Assembly: GCF_021602345.1 (NCBI RefSeq)
Contig: NZ_BQID01000013.1
Span: 1 to 64,000 of the forward strand
Source: Pseudomonas pharyngis
GTDB lineage: Bacteria; Pseudomonadota; Gammaproteobacteria; Pseudomonadales; Pseudomonadaceae
DNA: 64,000 nucleotides
Direction: 5' to 3'
Below, one piece after another: positions 44,601-51,088 of the stretch. Position numbers and translations under genes: made by a program. Within the stretch, counting starts at the first letter, position 1. Every line of letters begins with the position of its first letter. The notes below the pieces were generated by a model that made no database searches, was not told the DNA's origin, and saw nothing but the letters and a program-made list of their open reading frames with translations.

Positions 44601-45013
44601 ATCAGCAGGAACCGGAACAACGGCCCGCCGTCCAGTGTGAACGGCTGCTCGATGCGTTCCTGAATCAGCCGGCGTGCCGCGGACTGTGGATCGGGTTGCG
44701 TGCAAACGTCATGGATCGGCATGGGAGCCGGCAAGGATCGCGCAAAGCGCTGGAGGGGCAACCCGTGTTGGCCGGCCCCCTGCAGCAGAATCGTGCGCAT
44801 CGCGTCATGCCGGGCCACGAGACCTTCAAGCGCCGCCTGCATCAGGGCCGGATCCAGCGGCCCGGTCAGTTCGACATAGCCACCGATGTTGTACATCGGC
44901 GAATTTCCCTGACGCAATTGATCGAGCCAGATGTCGCGCTGGGCGGCAGTCAGCGGAAAGGCCTCGGAAATCGCGGACAGACCGTCCGCCGCGTCGGCAG
45001 CAAATTGGTTCAT
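38603..45013 (-). CDS. NRPS A: starter module, modules 1-2 (lipopeptide)
   Basis: A 2136-residue synthetase, order: starter C, A, T, C, A, T. The first C domain (about 20-460, HHLIVDGW near 155) opens the first enzyme with no loading domain before it, the usual lipoinitiation arrangement in which a 3-hydroxy-acyl chain is joined to residue 1. A1 pocket residues read D-A-W-F-L-G-N-V-V-K (Leu). A2 reads D-G-W-K-F-G-V-V-D-K, close to the Gln pocket of module 6 but with Gly236 and Lys278; an acidic residue or Gln is likely. The second C domain has HHITAAQGD and HHLALDH, the dual condensation/epimerisation type. Carrier motifs lie near 1000 and 2077. The start at 45013 is preferred (GTGAG nine bases upstream); an ATG at 45022 is in frame but lacks a ribosome site. 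No E domain. Confidence 0.95.
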   Translation of the reverse strand: MNQFAADAADGLSAISEAFPLTAAQRDIWLDQLRQGNSPMYNIGGYVELTGPLDPALMQAALEGLVARHDAMRTILLQGAGQHGLPLQRFARSLPAPMPIHDVCTQPDPQSAARRLIQERIEQPFTLDGGPLFRFLLIRIDADHHWLSILAHHLIVDGWGFGEMLKSLDEIYNALALGQQPPGSAPSYVDFIHDDARYYQSARYAHDRAYWLDKYGDLPEPLLLPRYQERFAGNAAPTWIFSRAFPARLHERMKHVARECGGSAFHVLLAALHVYFSRTAQRDEWVVGVPLLNRSSARFKSTLGLFTQVSAVRMGFGRDLSFGQLITAIRDELKRDFRHQRFPLSEMNRALGLLREDRSQLFELTVSYEQDVHEYRYGEAQARVIKVSNHEEGTPLAVHLLSTLNNDKDSLYMVYNEAYFDADEIAALSGRLLWVLEQGLEDPALMVGDFSLSLPAESALLQQWNDTRAQYPQNLTIHQRIEAQVATRPDAVAAEFQGQRLTYAELNRQANALAHHLIGLGVRPDARVALVARRGLDTLVALLAILKSGAGYVPVDPAHPAERLGYLLRDSAPAVVLTQHDLRERLPVLDVPVIEIDTRGWPINDLNPDVSGLTTAHLAYVIYTSGSTGQPKGVMVEHHTLSNLVDWHCTAFDLSTGCHTSSLAGFGFDAMAWEVWPALCAGATLHLAPSRDGGEDIDALLDWWRAQPLDVSFLPTPIAEYAFSRHLEHPTLRTLLIGGDRLRQFNRQQTFAVINNYGPTEATVVATSVRIEPGRTLHIGKPVSNATAYLLDDRQRPVPIGVAGELYVGGAGVARGYFNRPELTAERFLDDPFSRQPNARMYRTGDLARWRPDGTLEYLGRNDDQVKIRGVRIEPGEIEAALSSHESVRDAVVQVRDGQLLAWFTERQPLDITQLHAHLKTRLPSAMLPSAYVRLTALPLTANGKLDRQALPAPGPEALIRREYEAPQGDVEILLAQIWAEVLQVERVGRHDHFFELGGHSLLAVNLIERMRQLGMSSDVRVLFGQPTLAALAASVGTGREVEVPANRIPPGCTQITPDLLPLVELDQATLDRIIATVPGGAANVQDIYPLAPLQEGILYHHITAAQGDPYLLQSQLAFDSVERVEAYAAALRQVMARHDILRTAVVWEGLTTPVQVVWREAELPVQEVNLDPVEGDVLAQLHERFDARRYRIDVSQAPLIRLIYARDPVHGRIVAILLFHHLALDHIALEVLRHEMRANLLGLSEPLPPAVPYRNYVAQTRFGVSEQEHEAFFREMLADIDEPTLPFGLQDVQGDGRGIDEAVRTLAPELDRRLRLQARQAGVSVASLMHLAWAQVLAATSGQEHVVFGSVFMGRMQGGEGADRALGVFINTLPLRVDMDRGARDAVLLTHARLTDLLGHEHASLALAQRCSGVASPAPLFSALLNYRHTELEAQESASDPAWQGIQTLENKERTNYPLTLSVDDLVSALQITTRTLMSIGAQRIGDYVQTALQALVDALEQTPQQPLNRLSILPTAELEQLLVEFNASEVDCPLDQPLQVLFEQQVQRKPDAIALQAGDQQLTYRQLNEQANRLAHHLREQGVQPDSRVAICVERSLDLVIGLLGILKAGGAYVPLDPDYPLERLHYMLQDSAPVAVLVHDATRNLLGDPGVPVIDFSRCTWQDASTENLQIPGLSASNLAYMIYTSGSTGTPKGVMIEHRGLCNLVHWGSQISPPRTHGALLQKAPFSFDGSVWEFFWPLTVGMRLVLARPGGHREPAYLAQAIGEQQISVVKFVPALLQQFLELDDVSQCTTLTDVFCGGGELTAALAQAVRKKLPWVRLHNVYGPTEATVDSSAWTLEPYMPVPDSVLPIGRAICNTRLYVLDAHDQPVPFGVSGHLHIGGVGVARGYLGLPEMQAERFIDSPFVAGDRLYRTGDLVRYRADGNLEFLGRNDFQIKLRGLRLEPGEIEARLIEHPAVREAVVLVRDERLVAYFTVREGFDAPPIETLRAHVLERLPEYMAPGSYVKLDALPLTPNGKVDRKALPAPGAEAVLSRRYEAPEGEVEIRLAQIWAEVLQLEQVGRNDHFFELGGHSLLAVSLVARMRQAGLHVDARTLFSQPTLAALAAQTSEQAKQVEVPPTTIPTLNRKRRL

Positions 45014-45241
45014 AAGATCCATCTCACGTGATTTGGCGCGTATTCAAGCATCGGCCCCGAAACCCGCGTGACACGTAAAACCCGGACAACACTCCCCACT
45101 TTGTACAGTTGTGCGAACCAACAGGGCCTGAGAAGTCAGCTAATCCCCTAAAAGTTCGGAAAGAAATGACTGAAAATCCTGTAGGACAATCGCCACACTC
45201 GACTACCCGCTAGCGCCCCGCAATGGCGCGGCACCGCGGTC

Positions 45242-45264
45242 CGAACCCCGGAATCCGGGGTTCG
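45242..45264. promoter_or_regulatory. perfect GC-rich hairpin
   Basis: Arms CGAACCCCGG and CCGGGGTTCG around AAT. It lies about 230 bp upstream of NRPS A and 240 bp upstream of luxR. There is no T-tract on either strand, so it may be an operator or leader structure rather than a terminator. Confidence 0.5.
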
Positions 45265-45367
45265 TACTAGATCGTACAGTCACAAACTACGAGTCCTTAC
45301 ACATTGATCTGACAGAAACGTGACGCCATTTTTTCGGAAATGGTGGCACTTTGTGTCCCTGTTTTCC

Positions 45368-45381
45368 CCTACAGACGTAGG
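45368..45381. promoter_or_regulatory. palindrome CCTAC-N4-GTAGG, candidate operator
   Basis: Five-base arms around AGAC, 125 bp before luxR. The right arm plus GACAA recurs at 45181, about 160 bp before NRPS A, so one regulator could bind both sides of the divergent region. Confidence 0.4.
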
Positions 45382-45488
45382 ACAAATGCATAGGCTTAAA
45401 TCCCGTTCCAGATCGATTTTCAGGAGAAACAACTGGGTGGGCGTTTCACGGGTGCATGCACGGCAGACGATTCGGCAATGGCTCTAAA

Positions 45489-45507
45489 TCAAGGATGACA
45501 AGGATAT
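45489..45507 (+). promoter_or_regulatory. tandem RsmA/RsmE-type sites over the luxR ribosome site
   Basis: TCAAGGATGA (45489-45498) matches all ten consensus positions; ACAAGGATAT (45498-45507) matches nine and runs into the start codon at 45506. The AAGGA of the first copy is the likely ribosome site, ten bases before the ATG. This is expected for a gene under GacS/GacA-Rsm translational control. Confidence 0.65.
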
Positions 45508-46300
45508 GAATCTGACCGGCAGTCTTCGCAACATGGAAAATCCGCACTTTTACTGGCAACTGGGTGAACTGATCGCCAGCACCGGCAACGAGCGTTTTGC
45601 CACCAACATGTTCCAGCTGGTCGACAACCTCGTTCCGGTCAATCGCGTCGATCTCAGTGAGTGGACCCTGGACGAACGGGAATCCAGCGTGGTCGAGATC
45701 AAGGCGTTGGGCAGCGCCGGTTTGCCGGACACCTTCCCGCCCCCGGCCCCGTTGCAGCACCCGGACGACCACCCGCTGCTGCAACAGATGATCGAGATGA
45801 ACGACTCGCTACTGATTCAATTGAAAGCCTCGCTCCAGCATCGACACCCGCACCACAGCGTTCACCAATGCAATCTGGTATCGCGCACGTCCAACCGCCG
45901 CTGCGTCATCTCGTTCTACCGCCCCCACACGCATCGGGTGTTTTCCCTGCCGGAACTGTCGTTCCTCAAGCGCCTGTCCGACACCTTGTTGCCATTGATC
46001 GAGCGCCACGCGCACATCAGTCGCCAAATCACCGCCAGGCAACCCCGCGCGCCACAAGCCGATCAACCTCAGACACCATTGCAACAGGTGTTCGACGAAC
46101 GCCTGGCGTTGGGCGACATCACCTTGTCGGTGCGAGAGAAAGAGGTCTGCCTGGGCCTGCTGACCGGCGGCACCGTGCCGCAGATGGCGGAAAAGTTGCG
46201 GGTCAAAAACAGCTCGATCGAGACCTACCTCAAACGTGCGGCCGCCAAGCTTGGGGTCAGCGGGCGACACGGTCTGGCGAAATGGATGGCCGGGGCCTGA
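45506..46300 (+). CDS. LuxR-family activator of the lipopeptide cluster
   Basis: A 264-residue regulator with a C-terminal LuxR-type helix-turn-helix (about 200-258: [35 protein letters not shown]). The N-terminal part has no recognisable signal-binding domain. It resembles the cluster's other regulator, including the KRAA(I/A)KLG(I/V)SGRH end of the recognition region. It stands divergent to the NRPS operon and just before the outer-membrane channel gene. LuxR proteins in this position are known as pathway activators in other Pseudomonas lipopeptide clusters; that it activates here is inference. Confidence 0.9.
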   Translation: MNLTGSLRNMENPHFYWQLGELIASTGNERFATNMFQLVDNLVPVNRVDLSEWTLDERESSVVEIKALGSAGLPDTFPPPAPLQHPDDHPLLQQMIEMNDSLLIQLKASLQHRHPHHSVHQCNLVSRTSNRRCVISFYRPHTHRVFSLPELSFLKRLSDTLLPLIERHAHISRQITARQPRAPQADQPQTPLQQVFDERLALGDITLSVREKEVCLGLLTGGTVPQMAEKLRVKNSSIETYLKRAAAKLGVSGRHGLAKWMAGA

Positions 46301-46362
46301 TCCGGCATTTTTCTCATTCCGGGCGCCCGGCGTCCGCCCTCATTCGTGAACGAGGCTGTTTG

Positions 46363-47778
46363 ATGTTCAGGTTGCCGATTTCCCTGCTGTCCGCTGCGCT
46401 GCTGGGCGGTTGTTCGTTGATTCCCGATTACCAGCGACCGGCATCGCCGAGTGCCGCGCAGTATCCGCAAGGTCCCGCGTATGCCGCGCAATCCCCGGTC
46501 ACGCCCCGCGCCGAGGACTGGCGCGCACTGTTCAATGACCCGGCGTTGCAGCAACTGATTGAAAGCGCGCTGGTCAACAACCGTGATCTGCGGGTGGCCG
46601 CGCTGAACGTCGAGGCGTTCCAGGCGCAGTACCGCATCCAGCGCGCCGATCTACTGCCGGCGGTCTCGGCCAATGCCAACCAACTGCGTCAGCGGGTGCC
46701 GTCCAGCGTGACCCGAACCCAAGCGGCGATCACCTCGACCTACTCGGTGAATCTGGGCATCAGCGCCTATGAACTGGACTTCTTCGGCCGGGTGCGCAGC
46801 CTCAGCGAGCAGGCGCTGCTGACCTGGCTGTCCACCGAAGAGGCCCGGCGCAGTGCGCAATTGAGTCTGGTGGCCAATGTCGCCAACGCCTACCTGACCT
46901 GGCGCGCCGATCAGGAGTTGCTGGCGCTGGCCCGGGAAACGCTGGCCGCCGACGAGCGCAGCCTGCACCTGACCACCCGCAACCGCGAGGCCGGTAAGTC
47001 CTCGGCGCTGGATCAGATTCAGGCGCAGACCAGTGTCGACAGCACTCGCGCAAGCCTGGCCCGTTATCAGCGTCAGGTCGCCCAAGACTTGAACAGTCTG
47101 ACGCTGCTGGTAGGCGCGCCGGTGCCCGAGCACCTGCCGGCGCGTCCGCTGGACAGTGATCTGGTGGCAACCGTGCCGGCCGGGTTGCCGTCCGATCTGC
47201 TGCAACGTCGGCCGGACATTCTCCAGGCCGAATACAAGCTGCGCGCTGCCAATGCCAACATCGGCGCGGCGCGGGCGGCGTTTTTCCCGAGTGTCAGCCT
47301 GACCGCCAATGCCGGGACGTCCAGCCGCGACCTGTCCGGGCTGTTCAAGGGCGGCTCCGGGGCCTGGACGTTCCAGCCGCAGATCAACCTGCCGATCTTC
47401 AACGCCGGCAGTCTGCGCGCCAGCCTGGACTACGCGAAGCTGCAAAAAGACATCAGCGTCGCCGAGTACGAAAAGACCATTCAGACGGCATTTCAGGAAG
47501 TGTCCGACGGCCTCGCGGCGCGCCAGACCTACGAACAACAGCTCCAGGCCCAGCGCGATCTGGTGCAGGCGACCCAGGATTATTACGACATGGCGCAGCA
47601 TCGCTATCGCAGCGGCGTCGACAGCAGCCTGACGTTCCTCGATGCTCAGCGTTCGTTGTTCAGTTCTCAGCAAGGGCTGATTACCGACCGGTTGGCGCAA
47701 CTGGTGGCGCAAGTGAATCTGTACACCGCGCTGGGCGGCGGCTGGAGCCCGGTCGAGTCGCCACCGCCAGCACCTTGA
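46363..47778 (+). CDS. OprM/NodT-type outer-membrane efflux lipoprotein
   Basis: A 471-residue outer-membrane factor of the TolC/NodT family. A lipoprotein signal ends in LLGGC (Cys17). Two OEP repeats follow, with the conserved [26 protein letters not shown] and [38 protein letters not shown] lies seven bases before the ATG at 46363. It lies 62 bp after luxR and should complete the MacA-MacB exporter encoded at the other end of the cluster, carrying the lipopeptide across the outer membrane. Confidence 0.92.
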   Translation: MFRLPISLLSAALLGGCSLIPDYQRPASPSAAQYPQGPAYAAQSPVTPRAEDWRALFNDPALQQLIESALVNNRDLRVAALNVEAFQAQYRIQRADLLPAVSANANQLRQRVPSSVTRTQAAITSTYSVNLGISAYELDFFGRVRSLSEQALLTWLSTEEARRSAQLSLVANVANAYLTWRADQELLALARETLAADERSLHLTTRNREAGKSSALDQIQAQTSVDSTRASLARYQRQVAQDLNSLTLLVGAPVPEHLPARPLDSDLVATVPAGLPSDLLQRRPDILQAEYKLRAANANIGAARAAFFPSVSLTANAGTSSRDLSGLFKGGSGAWTFQPQINLPIFNAGSLRASLDYAKLQKDISVAEYEKTIQTAFQEVSDGLAARQTYEQQLQAQRDLVQATQDYYDMAQHRYRSGVDSSLTFLDAQRSLFSSQQGLITDRLAQLVAQVNLYTALGGGWSPVESPPPAP

Positions 47779-47853
47779 GTCATGTTTTCTTACACCTTTT
47801 GTCGCCAGATCCCACATTGCCCGGCGATCGAAAACCGGCGCAGCGGATCATTT

Positions 47854-47862
47854 TGGTATCAT
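47854..47862 (+). promoter_or_regulatory. extended -10 promoter element
   Basis: TGGTATCAT (TGn plus TATCAT) 66 bp before the SCO1 gene. The same nine bases, followed again by a CGCC-like run, occur at 51035 before the sulfatase gene. No clear -35. Confidence 0.4.
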
Positions 47863-47928
47863 GCGCCGCTTTTACGGTTAACCCCCCGCCTGTCCTGCCG
47901 ACCGGCGGGCTCCAAAGGGCGGTATGAA

Positions 47929-48534
47929 ATGACGGCTTTGTTGACTCGCCGCAAGGTGCTTGCGGGAATGGGCGTACTCGGTCTCGGCCTGCTCGCCGGC
48001 TGCGACACCCGCGGCGAACTGTCGTACAAGTACGGCAAGGATCTGAGCGACAAGATCCTCGGACGCACCTTCAAGCTCAAGGACACCGAAGGCAACACCG
48101 TGACGCTGTCGAGCTTTCGCGGCCTGATGCCGATGATCTTCTTCGGCTTCACCCAGTGCCCGGCGATCTGCCCGACGACGCTGGCCCGCGCCGCGAAAAT
48201 CAAGAAGCTGATGGGCAAGGACGGCGACATCCTGCAAGTGGTGTTCATCACCCTCGACCCGGAGCGCGACACCCCGGAAATCCTCGACGCCTACGTCAAG
48301 ACCTTCGATCCAAGCTTCGTCGCGCTGTACGGCACCCTCGAAGAAACCAAGGCCACCGCCAAGGAATTCGACGTGTTCTACGAAAAAGTCCCGGCCGGCG
48401 ACACCTATACCCTTTCCCACACCGCCACCAGCTATGTCTACGACACCCGGGGCACGTTGCGCGTGGGTCTGTCTCAATCGCTTTCTGCACAAGAGTGCAC
48501 GGAAGATTTGCTTACCGTCATGGAGGTCTGCTGA
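47929..48534 (+). CDS. SCO1/SenC copper chaperone
   Basis: A 201-residue lipoprotein of the SCO family, which delivers copper to, or keeps reduced, the Cu-A site of cytochrome c oxidase. The N-terminal signal has a lipobox, LLAGC (Cys25), after a twin-arginine-like TRRKVLAG. The thioredoxin-like domain keeps the copper-binding CPAIC (CxxxC) and the distal His in LSHTATSYVYD. The ATG at 47929 is preceded by AAAGGG. Its stop overlaps the start of the next copper protein, so they form an operon. Confidence 0.92.
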   Translation: MTALLTRRKVLAGMGVLGLGLLAGCDTRGELSYKYGKDLSDKILGRTFKLKDTEGNTVTLSSFRGLMPMIFFGFTQCPAICPTTLARAAKIKKLMGKDGDILQVVFITLDPERDTPEILDAYVKTFDPSFVALYGTLEETKATAKEFDVFYEKVPAGDTYTLSHTATSYVYDTRGTLRVGLSQSLSAQECTEDLLTVMEVC

Positions 48535-49010
48535 TGAACCCCTTTCTGAACCACATCAAACGTGCCGCACTGGGCCTGTCCCTGCTGGGCCTGGCGTTCC
48601 AGGTATCGGCGCAGACCAAGGTCGACGACGCGTGGGTGCGCGCGACCGTGCCGAACCAGTCGGCCAGCGGCGCGTTCATGACCGTCACCGCCGACAGCGA
48701 CAGCAAGCTGCTCAGCGTTGCTTCGCCGGCGGCCAAGGACGTGCAGATTCATGAGATGAGCATGAAGAACGACGTGATGAGCATGGGCCCGGTGAAATCG
48801 GTCGACCTGCCGGCGGGCAAAACCGTCAACTTCGATCCGAATGGCTACCACGTAATGCTGATGGGCCTGACAGCTCAACTGAAGGAAGGCGACAGCGTGC
48901 CGCTGACCCTGACTATCGAAAACGCCAAGGGCGAAAAGGAAACCGTGGAAGTGAAAGCGCCGGTCAAGGCGCTGACCATGGAAGGCCACGATCACAGCAA
49001 GATGCATTGA
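48534..49010 (+). CDS. PCu(A)C periplasmic copper chaperone
   Basis: A 158-residue secreted protein with a signal peptide (about residues 1-26, ending VSA-Q). It carries the PCu(A)C copper motif: His-x-Met in IHEMSM, a further Met in SMGPV, and a distal His-x-Met in YHVML, plus a short His/Met-rich C-terminus (HDHSKMH). It should pass copper(I) to SCO1 or cytochrome oxidase. Its ATG overlaps the SCO1 stop codon. A very strong hairpin follows. Confidence 0.92.
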   Translation: MNPFLNHIKRAALGLSLLGLAFQVSAQTKVDDAWVRATVPNQSASGAFMTVTADSDSKLLSVASPAAKDVQIHEMSMKNDVMSMGPVKSVDLPAGKTVNFDPNGYHVMLMGLTAQLKEGDSVPLTLTIENAKGEKETVEVKAPVKALTMEGHDHSKMH

Positions 49011-49023
49011 TCGAATGATTGAG

Positions 49024-49054
49024 CCGGCCTGCCCGCGCAATGCGGGCAGGCCGG
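49024..49054. terminator. strong hairpin terminator
   Basis: A 13 bp perfect stem (49024-49036 with 49042-49054) around GCAAT, between the PCu(A)C gene and the convergent Ohr gene. It can serve both; the T-tract is weak. Confidence 0.75.
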
Positions 49055-49061
49055 TGCTGTT

Positions 49062-49478
49062 TCAAACCAGCTTCACCTCGGCCTGGATGTTATTGCGCGT
49101 CGCCTTCGAGTAGGGGCACACCTGATGCGCCGCTTCCACCAGTTTCTGCGCCGCTGCGCGCTCCATCCCCGGCAGACTCACATTGAGTCGGGCCTGTAAC
49201 AGATACCCGCCCGCATTGGTGCCAAGGTCGACTTCGGCATCTACCGCCACGTCGGCGGGCAGACTGATCTTCTCTTGCGCCGCCACCGCTTTCATCGCAC
49301 CGATGAAACACGCCGACCAGCCTGCCGCGAACAATTGTTCCGGATTGGTCCCGCCGCCACTGGAGCCGGGCGACGACAGCTTTACGTCGAGGATCCCGTC
49401 GGAACTGCGCGAGGCGCCGTCACGTCCGCCGGTGGTGTGGGTTTTCGCGGTGTAGAGGACTTTTTCGATCTGACTCAT
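49062..49478 (-). CDS. ohr: organic hydroperoxide resistance protein (Ohr/OsmC)
   Basis: A 138-residue Ohr-type thiol peroxidase that reduces organic hydroperoxides. Both catalytic cysteines are present: SACFIGAM and VCPYSKATRNN. The typical NPEQLFAAGWSACF and TGGRDG motifs of the Ohr branch are visible. The ATG at 49478 has AGGAG six bases upstream; the frame is open to 49571 without similarity. No OhrR repressor gene is adjacent. Confidence 0.93.
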   Translation of the reverse strand: MSQIEKVLYTAKTHTTGGRDGASRSSDGILDVKLSSPGSSGGGTNPEQLFAAGWSACFIGAMKAVAAQEKISLPADVAVDAEVDLGTNAGGYLLQARLNVSLPGMERAAAQKLVEAAHQVCPYSKATRNNIQAEVKLV

Positions 49479-49636
49479 GGCGATCTCCTGAATGGAAAAC
49501 AGCAGACTGTTCACTCGGCGCCTCCCGTCGCAGCCTTGAGGTGCGCCACCCGTTTCACACAGCCCTCTCACTATAGACGCGAGTTTGCCGCTTACCCGAC
49601 CGGCGGACGTGCGGGTTGTTCAGAAATGACGGCCGT

Positions 49637-50650
49637 TCAACTCCCCGCCCCGCCATGCGCCTCTTCAAAGAAATAATCCTTCCAGCTGTCCGCCTTGTTT
49701 TTCAGCACGCCCAGCTCCTGCAATTTCTCTGCATAGATAAAGGTGCGCTGCGGCACCACGGTGAAATCGATTTCCGGATCGGTGACGATTTTCTCGACCA
49801 GTGCCAGCGGCAGCTTTGACTGTTCCACCCGAATGTAGGCCTGAGCCGCCGCAGGTTTGTCGGCCTTGATGATCTTCTCGGCCTCGGCCAGGGCGTCGTA
49901 GAACGCCTTGTAGGTTTTCGGGTTTTCGTCGTGGAATTTTTCCGTTGTGTAGAGCACGTTGAACGTGGCCTGGCCGCCGAGCACGTCGTAGGAACTCAGC
50001 ACTTTATGCACGTTGGGATTCTGCAACGCCTGGTACTGGAACGGTGGGCTGGAGAAATGCGCGTTGATTTCCGAGCCGCCAGCGATCAGTGCAGCCGTCG
50101 CATCAGGGTGCGGCAGGCTGACGGAGATGTCGTCGAATTTCTTGTATTGGTCATTGCCGAATTCCTTGGCCGTTTCGATCTGCAGCGTGCGCGACTGGAA
50201 GCCCACACCCGCTGCCGGCACGGCGATGCGATCCTTGTCGCTGAAGTCCTTGAGGGTTTTGACGTTCGGGTTATTGGTCAGCAGGTAGTTGGGCATCGAG
50301 CCCAGTGAAGCGATGGCCTTGACGTTCTGCTTGCCCTTGGTGCGATCCCACACGGTAAGCATCGGCGGCACGCCCGCCGAGACCACGTCCAGCGATCCGG
50401 TGAGCAGCGCTTCATTCATGGCGGTGGCGCCGGAAATACTGTTCCAGTCGACCTTGATGTCCAGGCCCTGGGCCTTGCCATGCTTCTCGATCAAGTGCTG
50501 ATCGCGTACCACATCCAGAATCAGATAACCGATGCCGAATTGCTGGGCGATGCTGATCTTGCCTTCGGCTTGTGCAGTGTTACCGAGCAATGCGCCGGCC
50601 AGCGAGGCCGCCAGCAGCGTCAGTGCAGAACGTTTTAACGGTAGGGCCAT
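49637..50650 (-). CDS. periplasmic binding protein, sulfonate/nitrate (SsuA/TauA) type
   Basis: A 337-residue periplasmic solute-binding protein. Signal peptide at about 1-28, ending AQA. The fold is of the NMT1/SsuA/TauA type (VDWNSISGATAMNEALLTGSLDVVSAGVPP, then LLTNNPNVKTLKDFSDKDRIAVPAAGVGFQS). The ligand is likely an organosulfur or similar anion but cannot be read. No permease or ATPase gene lies beside it, so it must share a transporter elsewhere. The AT-rich upstream sequence recalls sulfur-starvation promoters. Confidence 0.85.
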   Translation of the reverse strand: MALPLKRSALTLLAASLAGALLGNTAQAEGKISIAQQFGIGYLILDVVRDQHLIEKHGKAQGLDIKVDWNSISGATAMNEALLTGSLDVVSAGVPPMLTVWDRTKGKQNVKAIASLGSMPNYLLTNNPNVKTLKDFSDKDRIAVPAAGVGFQSRTLQIETAKEFGNDQYKKFDDISVSLPHPDATAALIAGGSEINAHFSSPPFQYQALQNPNVHKVLSSYDVLGGQATFNVLYTTEKFHDENPKTYKAFYDALAEAEKIIKADKPAAAQAYIRVEQSKLPLALVEKIVTDPEIDFTVVPQRTFIYAEKLQELGVLKNKADSWKDYFFEEAHGGAGS

Positions 50651-51067
50651 GACAACCTCGCAGTGATTTACAGGGAAATCTGTGAGGCCGGACTCTATCG
50701 CTATAAAAAACGAAATTTAAATACCGTTATCGCATATTGATATCACCTGAACGTCAGACTTGCAGAAACGCTCGCAAGTCCGCGCCCTAGCCATCGACAC
50801 CGCTGCAGCCAGCTGCTCGGCGACATCTTTACGCTGACCGCTTCGGAAAGCCAATGTCACACGCAGGTGAATGCCGCTTAAACAGCCTGAAACAATAAAA
50901 CCGCCGCCGCACTCAGGCCGGAAAACCGCCAGGACGGTCGCCGATCAAGGCCCCGGCTCATCCGGGTGGCTAACAGCACCCTCCGGGGAGCAGATCACCC
51001 AGCCGTTTAAAAAGGCGATCAGACAGCCGACGCTTGGTATCATCGCCCACACTTTTATGACGGTTTA
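50651..51067. other. intergenic region with AT-rich candidate CysB-type site
   Basis: A gap of 417 bp between divergent genes. Positions 50700-50747 are strikingly AT-rich (ATAAAAAACG, then AAATTTAAATACCG, then GCATATTGATAT) in a GC-rich setting and resemble Pseudomonas sulfur-starvation promoter regions. At 51035-51043 lies TGGTATCAT, an extended -10 for the sulfatase gene. No gene is visible in the rest. Confidence 0.4.
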
Positions 51068-51088
51068 ATGGCTGGAAGGTCTTTTTTT

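Larger units (their letters stand above)
45014..45488. other. divergent regulatory region, NRPS operon / luxR
   Basis: About 475 bp without a gene between the divergent NRPS operon and luxR. It holds a perfect hairpin (45242-45264), a direct repeat TCGTAC (45262 and 45272), a palindrome CCTAC-AGAC-GTAGG (45368-45381), and a related TCCT-GT-AGGA (45177-45186); both of the latter continue as GTAGGACAA. I could not place a convincing -35/-10 for the NRPS operon. Confidence 0.55.

Noticed and set aside
45351-45366. TGGCAC-like sequence before luxR as a sigma-54 promoter
   Set aside because: The -12 GC is missing at the required distance.
50871-51068. 65-codon frame before the sulfatase gene
   Set aside because: No ribosome site, it overlaps the promoter element at 51035 and shows no similarity.
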